This document shows, piece after piece, positions 19,042-47,361 of a stretch of 64,000 bases of DNA. Source of the DNA: Muraenolepis orangiensis (lineage: Eukaryota; Chordata; Actinopteri; Gadiformes; Muraenolepididae); the NCBI GenBank assembly GCA_027704905.1, contig CM051006.1:6193915-6257914 (forward strand), written 5' to 3'. A program made the translations under genes and the position numbers. Every line of letters starts with the position of its first letter. Position 1 is the first letter of the stretch. The notes under the pieces were generated by a model, which was given only the letters and a program-made list of their open reading frames with translations, did no database searches and was not told the origin of the DNA.

Positions 19042-20728
19042 GGTGTGTGTGTGTAGCTGTAGCCTAACTCTGGATGGGTGGATCGTAATCGGACTTAAAG
19101 AGTAGCAACCAGGGGCTCGGTCTGCAGTCATGCACGATGGCGCATTGTGCAGAAAGAAGGTGCAGTGCGGTTAAATACAACGCGGGACCAAGTGCCGAAT
19201 GTGGACCATTGGACTTGTTCAAAAGTCGATGGCTCCCAGTGTGTACTTTTGACAGTAAAACTTCCCTCGACCGCCCAGATGTTGCTGCCGGTGGCCACCA
19301 GTGTGTGTGAGTGGATCATCCATTTGGGGGGCGGGCCAAAAAGAACGCGATGTTTACCACGTGGATTTAAGGAGGAACGGAATGTGACGTTGGGAAAAAT
19401 GATGAATAAGCAATTCGGTTGTTTAAAAATACACATTTCACGTTATAACAATGGCCCCAATAATACATAATACCAACACAGGCACACAAAAAAAAAAGGT
19501 TGGCTTATTTTGTATAATATAATAATTAATAACATTTTTCGTTAATTGTATTGTATGGATGAAATGGAATTTAGACAATGTCCATTCATACAACAAAAAA
19601 AGGACGCCGTCTTCAATTATGTACACTTTACAACATTCTGAATACATTTTTAAACGTGTGAGAGTGCCTAATGAGAGGAACACCGAGGGGGCCTATGGTT
19701 GGAGACGTGCAGGGTTCACCGGGTCTGTGTTAAACCCGTTCCTCAACCTGCTTTGCCCCAAGGGCCCACCGACCGACCACACATTCCACTGTCTCGGTCT
19801 TCATCTAGTCCATTCATGTCTTCACGATAAAAAGGACAACTTAACTATAGAAAGAGAAAGAAACCTCCGACCATGACCACGTGCAATTGGCATGTAATGT
19901 GAATGAACTAACGTGCATATGAAATACAAATACAAGGGTTGTATTTGAAATCAATAGATTCAGACAGATAAGTACTGAATGGGGGGGGGGGGTGTATACA
20001 GGCAAGTGCCTATACTTGGTGGTATGCACCACGCACCACGAGTAGATGGAGGCCTATTAGTTCAGTCATTTGAGACATGTTGGCTATAGGCCTTCAGGCA
20101 AAAGAAGCATTCCAATAAGGTCAACATAAAACAAACCCAACCAATTGAACTGTAATCATATAATACAACAATAATACATCAATAAATAAAAAAGACAATG
20201 AAATGACCCAAATGAAGTCTGTGCAGTCCTACTCTGGGAATATAACACATGCCACACGGTTAAATGATGGTTGCTGTTAAAGTGACGTCAGTGTCTCCTC
20301 CTCCCTCCCTCCCCTCCCCCACCCCTCCCCCATTCCCGTTCCCCTCCCCACCCTTTCTACCATCTGTAGAAAGGAGTGGACTCAATAGCGACGTGCTAAA
20401 AGTCCCCCCCCCCCCCCCATTGTATTCACGAGCAACAGATGTGGGCTGCTTAGTGTGTTTGGATCCACTCTGGGCATCTTCAATGTGCATGCTTTCTTTT
20501 TCCCAGGTTTTCAAAATACACACTTGTGGTGTCCAACAAACACATTCAGCTCTTTACCATGCGTCAGGCTTTATTTATGACCAATGCTAATATTTGATTA
20601 ATATGATGGTTATTATTATGTTACCTCGTATAAACACTCACATGCCTTCCCTTCGGCCAATATTATCAGAGAGGATTGTAAAAACACGCCCTATTTTACA
20701 TCTGAAGTATATCATCCTACTTAAGTTG

Positions 20729-21060
<332 letters not shown>

Positions 21061-21241
21061 GGATACACACACGCACCACATAAATGCAATCTATTTTATT
21101 TCAATATTGTACCATGTCACTCTAGGTTTTGTACAGTTCATGTCCTGAATATTTTTTAATATAATAATATAATATGAATATAATCATTTTTATATCGGGT
21201 TTTTTTTTTGTTTGTTCTGCTGCAAGGACAGCAGCTGCCAG

Positions 21242-21252
21242 TGCGCATGCGC
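21242..21252 (+). promoter_or_regulatory. NRF-1 binding palindrome, probable vdac3 promoter element
   Basis: TGCGCATGCGC matches the NRF-1 consensus (YGCGCAYGCGCR) across its palindromic core. NRF-1 activates many nuclear genes for mitochondrial proteins. The site is about 135 bp upstream of the best 5' UTR donor for vdac3. Confidence 0.6.
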
Positions 21253-21269
21253 CGTGTGTCTCCTTCATG

Positions 21270-21378
21270 GTGCCCTGTCCTCTGGATGCTAAAGCTAGCT
21301 GTCATCATTCCCCTCGGCAGCATCAAGACCGACCGGCAGATTTGCAGATTTTTTCCTCGCTGAACAACTTTTGCACCG
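21270..21378 (+). other. vdac3: Possible non-coding first exon of vdac3
   Basis: The coding exon has an acceptor four bases before ATG (tttatag|CATCATG), so an upstream exon is expected. A donor CACCG|gtatgg at 21378, shortly after the NRF-1 site, is the best candidate seen. The start is a guess. Confidence 0.35.
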
Positions 21379-22127
21379 GTATGGGAAAATTGATCTAATG
21401 CATCTAATGCATTGCATGTGTAGCATGGCACACATTAATTGTTGTTTGAATAGATAGTCTTTGAATTGCAAGGCAAAAGTGTTTTAATTGTCGGTGTAAA
21501 TTCTCCTCCCAAGGTTAGCAAGTACCGAACATGTTAGCCATTGGCTGTTATGTAATGATGATGTCTGTATATTCACTGTTCATTCGTCCTCATAGATTCA
21601 CCTTTTTTTTTTTTTTTTACTAGTTTTGTGTGTTTATCCTAGTTGTTCTTCCCCCCCCCCTCAGCATATCTCCACTGAATGTGGGATAAGGATGCTTCGG
21701 CCTACTTGGCTCAATTCATTTTTTTTTTTGCAACTGGGTTGGTGCATGGCTGGTTTGCTGCACTGGGTGTTTTTAAGTCGTGTGCACTGCACACTATGAC
21801 GAACACCAGCCAACACACCTTATCACAGCAGCTAACTGCTATACCGTTTACCGGTTTCCCTTATCTAACGGTCACTTACCCCGCAGAATCAACCCCCACC
21901 ACACCACACACCCCCTCCTCCTCCTCCTCCCTCTCCTCCTCCCCCTCTTCCTCTCTCTCTTAGGCCTCTGTCCTTTGTTCTGAATTAGGTGTGGAGCAGC
22001 AGCCATGCCAGGGGTCCCTGTGACATTAGTGTTATTAGGGTAGAAGGCCACGACCTATTAAGCAAGGTCTTTCTCTGGCCACTGATCATGCCTACTGTAT
22101 CCTACTCTCTAAATCTGGAGGATTGAA

Positions 22128-22372
22128 TCCTCTTTATTGGTCACACACACGCACACACGCACAGTGAAATGTGGTTCTCTGCATTTAACCCATCCTAGTA
22201 TTTAGGAGCAGTGGTCATCAGTTTTATATGCAGCGCCCGGGGAGCAGTGTAGGGGTCTGGTGCCTTGCTGAAGTGCACCTCTGCAGTGGCCCATGTGTTT
22301 CGGGGACTTGAAGGGGCGACCTTCCGGTTCCCAAGCCAAGTCCCATACAGACTGAGCTATCCTGCCGCCCGT
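22128..22372 (-). mobile_element. tRNA-derived SINE with internal CA/GT run, copy 2
   Basis: Reverse orientation of the element at 1741. From the right: the GGATAGCTCAGTCTGTATGG head, B-box-like region, CAAGGCACCAGACCCCTACA body, a short (GT)n, then CCAATAAAGAGGATTCAAT. It lies between slc25a1 and vdac3. Confidence 0.65.
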
Positions 22373-22961
22373 AGCTGTAGCCACATCTGAGGTCTTGATG
22401 GCCAAGAGTGCATGTTCACTTATCATTGATATCCAGAATGTGTGTGTGTGTGTGTGTGTGTGTTTCTATTATACACCCTTTGTAATACTAGTACGACAGT
22501 AGGACTTTTGAATTGAGCTTTAAGTTAAATGGTAGATTTTTCTGACGGATGCTAGTCTTGCAGAACTGATTTGACTTAGGATGGAGTCATTATTGGGACA
22601 CATACGCTATCCCACTCTAATGACAGAATACATGCCGATTGTACCTGCCTTGAGGCCTACGTCCAATGGCAGAAGGACCTGTTGAGCGTTACTGCAGGGC
22701 AAATGTGATTGAACCTCAAAGGTAAATCACATTTGAATGTTACCACAAAGGTCCTTAGCATCTGTGACGCGTGTGATAATAACAATAGCATTGACCTGAA
22801 CAAGACCTTCATCATGTCGTCAACGCCTCTATCTTGAAGAGCCACATTGTAAACACAACAACATGTATAAATAGACAGGTGAAGGAAGGAAAACATTGCA
22901 GCAGACTGAGTCATTCATTGAGTGAAATAGTCTTTGTGGTTTTCTTCCTATTTATAGCATC

Positions 22962-28210
<5,249 letters not shown>

Positions 28211-29290
28211 AAGAAATAAAAACCTCCCGTCCGATCCGCCACCGAAGAAGCCCCAATCATCGCCCTTCTCTCCACACCCGTCCAAACCACATCTCACCAG
28301 TACCCCCCCACCCCCCCACCACCAACCCTGGCTTCAACCTGGCCTCTAGCTCTCTCTCTGTCTCTCACACTCCACTGCCCCTCCCCTATCATTTGACGGT
28401 AATAGGTCATCACAGCGTCATGTTGAAACACAGAGAGGCTTATGACCGTGGAAGTTGTGTGTGTGTGTGCGTGTGTTTTGACATTGTATAGTACGATTGT
28501 GAGCTAGCGATCAGTCTAAACGTTTAGCCCTCCTGTAGTCCGTCCCGAAACAAGCATGTCTGAATGAAGAAAAGAAAAAACGTAGAGAGTTTGCTTGATC
28601 GCTTGGTTAAAATTTAAAAAATGGTGCTGTCTTTTGTTTTGAGTTAAAAACAACGATCCTAATTGTTTGGTTGGTCGGTTTGTCGGTGGTCATTGGTTGA
28701 CTTGGCCAATCAAAGTGATCGATTCAAATGTTGGAAGTGACATTTTTCACTGGTTTCAGTCGCAATAAGATAAGCGCCAGCGAGTTTTGTTTTTGACCTT
28801 TTCCGGAATTCGAAGACAAAATTGACTCAAACCGCTGTGTGACGTTATATGAAAAGCAAGACGGCAGGTTTGTCATCCGTTGGCATTCCTACAACTTTGG
28901 TTTCATCTATATTCGGGGTGGCATGCTGAGTCACAGAGGAAATGCCGCCGAGAGGATATTTTATAATCGACGAGGAAAGTCCGCTTTTTGTTTTGTTCGT
29001 CCGTCCAACATTTCAGATCAAACTAGTGTGGGTGTACGTGCGTTACATGTGGTTATTCACAAGTCTGATTACCGTAAACATGAGTGTAACAGGCGTGTGT
29101 GAGTGTGTGTGTGTGTGTTCCACATCTATCACTATCCTTTCTTTGGTTGAGAGGAGAAACTAACCCTTCGTCATATTGTGTTGTCGTCATCATGCCTGTT
29201 TTATCGTATGTTGTTTTGGACACAGTACCTCATTTTCCAATGTTACGAGAATTGAAATGATTAAAAAAAAAAAAAGAACACAATGTCTCT
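28211..29290 (+). other. vdac3: vdac3 3' UTR
   Basis: The stretch from TAA to the candidate poly(A) signal has no other gene. An AATAAA lies at 28215-28220, but it is only 5 nt after the stop and unlikely to be used alone. Confidence 0.6.
29260..29265 (+). terminator. vdac3: Candidate vdac3 poly(A) signal ATTAAA
   Basis: GAAATGATTAAA is followed by an A run and, after about 20 nt, a GT-rich stretch (CTGGTATTCTGTCTGTGG). This is the usual arrangement around a cleavage site. Confidence 0.5.
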
Positions 29291-29394
29291 ACATCTGGTA
29301 TTCTGTCTGTGGCTCATTGTGAAAAGTGTGTTCAGACTTTCTGAGGTATCTGATAAACCACGCATTCCAGGAAGAGGAACAGGAAGACAATCAT

Positions 29395-29400
29395 TTTAAT
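29395..29400 (-). terminator. tor4a: Candidate tor4a poly(A) signal ATTAAA
   Basis: Reverse-strand ATTAAA, 385 nt downstream of the tor4a stop. It faces the vdac3 signal at 29260, so the two 3' ends would nearly meet. Confidence 0.4.
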
Positions 29401-29784
29401 ATTCTTCAACATCGAGACACATTCAAACCCTTTCGTGCCGACGGTCTCTTCAGTTTGTCAGGGTCACCTGTCTGCACAGATCACAGATCCAAGGAGAAGA
29501 GATCACTGATAAACTTCAACCTTATCCCACAGAACAAGTGCAGAACTCTCTTAACTTATACTTACTCAAGTGTTTGCGTCCACAGTCCATTAGCAGTTGT
29601 AAAAAAAACGTAAAAATAAAACGCCCGTTCCTTGGGTTTCCTAGCTGGAAAGCAGTGGCACGTCCCAAGTTCAGAACGGGACATGGGGTACAATCAAAAC
29701 TGTCGTTTTCTGTTGGATTTTGATTGAAAAAACGTCAACCTCCCCCCCCCACCACTGGTGGGAAAGGGGAGGAGGAGGAGGAGG

Positions 29785-32056
29785 TCACAGCAGGTTGACC
29801 TTGGCCACCACCTGCTTGCATCCTGTCCGGGCGTACTGGCGCTCCCCCACGGCAGGGTAGTACTCCACCTCCCCGGCCAGCCGCTCCACGTTCTCCCGGT
29901 CCGGGTAGAAGCCCTCACCGGTCATCTCCTCCAGGAAGCAGTCCATCACGTGACTCTTCTCCAGAAGGCCCATGGGCACGATGTCCGCCAGCGCCCACAG
30001 CGGGTGCTGCTTCTCCAGGGCGTGGCGAAGCACCGGCGCCAGCTCCCTCGCCAGGCCGTCGTGGCGCCCGCCCTCCGCGCTGGACGCGTTGTGCAGCAGG
30101 TGGCGGGTGATGTGGGCGTGGCCCAGGTTGCTCAGGAACACGTAGACGGCGTTCAGGTGCTCGTTGGAACGGCCGGACACCACCAGGTCCTGCAGCGCGT
30201 CCAGGATCTCGCCGTGCATGTGCTCCGCCTCGTCGAACACGAACAGCGGGATCTTCTCCTCGTCCTCGGCGCGGCCCACCGCCTCCGAGACGGCGGCGGA
30301 GAGGGCGCGGGCACAGTGCCAGGCGTCCGCCTCCAGGGGGCAGTGGTGCAGGACGTAGTACTGCAGCACCAGGGGCTCGCCAACCACCGTGCGGAAGTGG
30401 CCCGCCAGCAGGCGCCCCAGGTGGCTCTTGCCCACGCCGCTGGGGCCGTGCAGCGAGAGCACCAGGGGCTTGTTGTGGACATAGGTGGACAGGTAGTCCC
30501 GGAGCAGGGCCAGCAGCACCTCCACCGCCCCCCGCTGGCCGAACACCTCCCTCCCCAGGGTCTTCTCCAGGCCGTCCAGGTCGTAGCGGAGCACGTGGTC
30601 GTCCAGGTTCTCTATGGCGTTGTACACCTGGGGAGGGAGGGAGGGAGGGGGGGGGGAGCCCACATGGTCAGGATTGGCCCTGTTTAGTCTGTGACCTTTG
30701 AACCTTTATGTATGTTTATTCATATTTATTTATTTTGAACCATGTTGTTTGTAATGCAGTATGTGTGTGTGTATCCGTCTTGACGCACTTTGGAATGTTT
30801 AAAAGGTTTGAAAAAGTGCTTTATAAATATGGTTTGACTTACTTACTGTTACTGTATACTTGAATTCATACTTATTGTATACATGTATTTAACATTTCCT
30901 TTTAAACCATAGTTTGAAAAACATTCAAGGACAATCGCATAAACACAATATAATACGAAACAATAATTTATAAACGTTGGTTCCTGCCTTTGTAAAGCAT
31001 GAATGACATGGCCTTGCCTTGATAACCACAGAGCTCATAAAACTGCATGTGTCACTCACAAGGAAGGATGTGGGTATGCATCTCCTGTACATATCTAAAC
31101 TAAATTCCAGTATGTATATCATCTATTCAGTCATGCCTCCAATGTTTTTTCAAATGTCACCATTGTTACCATCAAACTGGCTGCAATGAAATATCTATAC
31201 CTACAACAGAGGTATGGTGCTTCCCCCATGTCATATAACGTTATCTTGGGTTATCTTCCATCTTGCATATTCTTCACACATACCGATCCTTCATTTTTGT
31301 TGGCAATACTCTCAACCGGTGCCAGATCCTAGTGAAGCGAGGCAGTGTTCTGCTATATTGAGGCCGATCGTTATCTCTTTTCCAATGTTTTATGCGCTGC
31401 TGTTGTCACACTGCCAGAAAGACTTTTGCAAAAACCTGGGGCCTTTGTTCTCCTCCTCTCCTGTCCCGCCCCCCCCCCCCTCCTCGTCCCGCCCCTCCCC
31501 TCCTGTCCCTTTCATCCCCCCCTGTCCCGCCCCCTCCCCTTCCTGTCCCGCCCTTCACCGTGTACACCCCCTGTCCCGCCCCCACCCATCCTACCTGCAG
31601 GAAGACGATAGCAAACAGCAGGTAGAGGCAGTACTTTGCGCGGCTCCACGCCGGTTTGGGCGGGGTCCGGCGGCGCCCCCCCGTGGGGTACAACACCCGC
31701 CTCTTCCTCCTCTTCCTCTTGCGTTCGGGGGGGGCGAGGGAGGGCGTGAGGGGCAGCCCGTCGAAGGTGAAGATCTTGGGGCTGGTTCGGGACGGCGCCC
31801 CCGCCAGCGGCTTGCCGAACACCTGGGACATCTCCAGGCGGCGCTTCTTCATGGCCAGGTACTTCTGGCGGATGCGCATCACCGCCCGCAGGGACGAGGA
31901 GAAGCGAGAGAAGCTGGGCGGGACGCTCGTCCCCTCGCTGTCCCTCGTCCCGTCGCTGTCCCTCGACCCTGCCTCCTCCTCCTCTTCATCTCTCCCCACC
32001 TCCTCTCCCTCCGTCTGGTCGTCGGAGAGGCGGTCGCTGCTGTCGTAAATGCTCAT
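29785..32056 (-). CDS. tor4a: Torsin-4A (AAA+ ATPase family, membrane anchored)
   Basis: Torsin-family AAA+ protein expected on the lumenal side of the ER/nuclear envelope; the specific role of torsin-4A is poorly known. Coding exons 32056-31595 (154 codons) and 30627-29785 (280 codons plus TGA) give 434 aa (human about 423). The N-terminal part is acidic, then Arg/Lys-rich (KRKRRKRR), with the family block SPKIFTFD. A hydrophobic helix (about residues 140-157, YCLYLLFAIVFLQ) spans the splice junction. Then come NAIENLDD, Walker A GPSGVGKS (about 215-222), Walker B LFVFDEAEHM (about 282-291), sensor-1-like FLSNLG and the terminal GCK motif in TGCKQVVAKVNLL. The ATG lies directly after an acceptor, so the 5' UTR is on a separate exon; that acceptor's pyrimidine tract is a (CT)n array. 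It converges with vdac3. The paralogue is not resolved. Confidence 0.95.
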
Positions 32057-34296
<2,240 letters not shown>

Positions 34297-34420
34297 CTTG
34301 ACTGTAGATATAAGTCCCAGAAAGAGAACCGTCTTTCTCTCTTATATTAGCAGCAGGTCCATACTGTTGAGCGGCGGAAAGAAAGGAGCGAACAGCAAAC
34401 TTTGGTGCGCAGCTGTAGAC
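34297..34420 (-). other. tor4a: Probable non-coding first exon of tor4a
   Basis: The tor4a coding part starts exactly at an acceptor (AG|ATG at 32056), so an upstream exon is required. On the minus strand a strong donor, ACAGTCAAG|gtaagc, ends at 34297 and fits. The 5' boundary at about 34420 is a guess. A (CTGA/GTCT)-rich stretch follows at 34430-34515. No transcript evidence is available. Confidence 0.4.
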
Positions 34421-34780
34421 TCAGGAAGGGCCCGGGCTGACTGTCTGACTGACTGACTGACTGACTGTCTGACTGTCTGTCTGACTTACTGACTGTCTGT
34501 CTGTCTGTCTCCTCCGCAGTCTCTCTTCTTCTTATTCTTCTTCTTCTGTTGGCCTGCAGGCTCCGCCCCTTTCCTCTTCTCTTCTCCAGACTTCCTCTGA
34601 ACATATCATGTTGATATGGGTGCATGAAAAAAAAAACAATGCAATGCAATGGAATATGAGCGCTGCGTGCCGACGCGTGGGGAAGGTTGCGCGTATAACA
34701 TGTTTGCATAATAACATTTGCCTAAGGTCATACGGGTGCTTTTCTATACATAAAACAGAAATAGCACACACATAGTTAGA

Positions 34781-35722
34781 GCTGGAGAGAACACACACAC
34801 ACTCACACACTAAGAGCAGGAGAGAACACCCCCCCACACACACACACACACACACTAAGAGCAGGAGAGAACACCCCCCCCCCCCACACACACACACACT
34901 AAGAGCAGGAGAGAACACCCCCCCCCCCCCTCACACACACACTAAGAGCAGGAGAGAACACCCCCCCCCCACACACACACACACACACACTAAGAGCAGG
35001 AGAGAACACACACACACACACACTGTAGTGGTCATTGAAGGAAGGAGGGAAGGAGGGAAGGAGAGAACACCCCCCCCCCCCCCCACACACACACACACAC
35101 ACTGTAGTGGTCATTGAAGGAAGGAGGGAAGGAGGGAAGGAGAGAACACCCCCCCCCCCCCTCACACACACACTAAGAGCAGGAGAGAACACCCCCCCCC
35201 CCCACACACACACACACACACACTAAGAGCAGGAGAGAACACACACACACACACACACTGTAGTGGTCATTGAAGGAAGGAGGGAAGGAGGGAAGGAGAG
35301 AACACCCCCCCACACACACACACACACACTGTAGTGGTCATTGAAGGAAGGAGGGAAGGAGGGAAGGAGAGAACACCCCCCCCCCCCCCACACACACACA
35401 CACTGTAGTGGTCATTGAAGGAAGGAGGGAAGGAGGGAAGGAGAGAACACCCCCCCCCCCCCTCACACACACACTAAGAGCAGGAGAGAACACCCCCCCC
35501 CCCCCACACACACACACACACACACACACTAAGAGCAGGAGAGAACACACACACACACACACACTGTAGTGGTCATTGAAGGAAGGCGGGAAGGAGGGAA
35601 GGAGAGAACACCCCCCCCCCCACACACACACACACACTGTAGTGGTCATTGAAGGAAGGAGGGAAGGAGAGAACACCCCCCCCCCACACACACACACACA
35701 CTGTAGTGGTCATTGAAGGAAG
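34781..35722. repeat. Composite tandem array of two unit types
   Basis: A short unit, (CA)n-CTAAGAGCAGGAGAGAACAC-(C)n, and a longer one, (CA)n-CTGTAGTGGTCATTGAAGG-(AAGGAGGG)n-AGAGAACAC-(C)n, alternate over about 940 bp. CA and C run lengths vary from copy to copy. It lies upstream of tor4a. Confidence 0.9.
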
Positions 35723-37109
35723 GGCCTCTCCCTTCCAGGATATAGATAAGTACATTTATGTATTTCCTGTCCCTTCTCTACTCTGTTCGATACTGATAAT
35801 TAACACCTGTGTTACAAATACTCCCCATTTTGTGAGTTCCCAAACATGGCAGGTATATTTCCTATTTGCTGCTTGTTATATATATATATATATATTTATT
35901 TATATTCTAAAAAGCTGCACACTAAACGACAGGGAAACCACAATAATAGAATAAAGTCGCACGGCAATTTAAGCAAACAATTTATTCATCCTAGTAACCA
36001 AGGATACAAAAACTACAAATGAGATTCAGGTGAACAACAACGGTGCGTTTGTTTCTAAAGACAACAGAAATATAACTGAATCCAAAGGAGTGAAACCAGC
36101 TACCGCCTGCTCTCTGCCCTCCGGAAGCTACTGGAAGGGGAAAGCGACATTTATTGTCCGGCAGATCGAATTGATCAAATCAAGTCACTTTTTTAAGTTT
36201 TTTTTGCATAGAAACATTTCTTTCTACCTGTCCAAAATGTGAAAGCTAACTCAGTGTGAAAGGTTTTTTTCCTCAAGAAGTAAGGCCATTTGAATAACGG
36301 AAAGCTCGGAATACAGAAATAGTAAAAACAATTGTAAAGCCTTTTCAAATATTCCCCCACCAAAACAAAAACACCAACAAAAATCACGAACAGCTGGTTC
36401 GTTAGTGAACGACACAACGGAACAATAAATATGATCGGAGACGATCAAATCGATTTATACTAATATGCTAAGCGGTCACCCGGCTCGCATGTCTTACCAT
36501 CCCCACGCCAGAAGGCATGAGACGTTCATATAAAGTCACGTGCAACATCTTCATCAGTGATCCAAGACATGTGCATCCAGACTATCATATGAAATAGACA
36601 AACGACAGGGGGCTTCTGCTCCTCCGACCATGAAAACCTTTTTAAAAGTGAACGTATGGATTATTTTCCCCATCAACATATCTCGGGCCTTTCAGTGTGT
36701 TTCAAAGCTCGTGAGCACAGGTACAAAGCACACCCGCGTTGCCGCCTATGAACCCTGCCATCTTATCTTAAAGAAAATATGCAGAATCTAGGAATTGATA
36801 ATGCGACTAAAGAATGCGGCTTTGAGGGGGGGTGGAACAACGCTGAAAGTGTAATCCATAAATATACAAACAACCCCCTTGAAGAAAGCCGAGTGCGGCG
36901 ATATATATATCCGAAACTCTGGAGTCCCACCAGCTCCAGATAGCGAGGGAGACGGCTCTGATAAAGTAAGTACTGCAGGGACACAATCTTGTTCTAAACC
37001 GATATACAACAGAAGTACATAACCATACACCCTGCGGCGGTGTTGTAGGACTTTATCGAGGGGGGGGCAGTGTCTTTTTAGGGACGACAACGTCGTCGTT
37101 CGTCCCGCT
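35723..37109 (-). other. brap: brap 3' UTR and flank
   Basis: From the TAG at 37110 down to a reverse-strand AATAAA at 35981-35986 there is about 1.1 kb without another gene; this is the likely 3' UTR. Beyond it lies an AT-rich spacer with a short TA run at 35877-35894. Confidence 0.5.
35981..35986 (-). terminator. brap: Candidate brap poly(A) signal AATAAA
   Basis: A canonical hexamer on the minus strand in an AT-rich setting, about 1.1 kb after the stop codon. No nearer canonical hexamer was noticed. Confidence 0.45.

Positions 37110-47361
<10,252 letters not shown>

Noticed and set aside
19042..19131. In-frame upstream ATG giving a 30-residue longer slc25a1
   Set aside because: The added residues do not resemble known citrate-carrier N-termini; kept only as an alternative, since 5' transcript data could change this.
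28215..28220. AATAAA five bases after the vdac3 stop as the poly(A) signal
   Set aside because: It would leave almost no 3' UTR. A signal with a downstream GT-rich element is present at 29260.
29758..30687. 309-aa plus-strand open frame opposite the tor4a last exon
   Set aside because: It is the antisense shadow of a GC-rich real exon. The minus frame carries Walker A, Walker B and GCK motifs; the plus frame has no homology.
31406..31594. Extension of the tor4a first coding exon past FLQ (reading VGWVGAGQGV...)
   Set aside because: The reading continues into low-complexity Gly/Arg sequence, while a GTAGG donor at 31594 and an in-phase acceptor at 30628 restore the family sequence.
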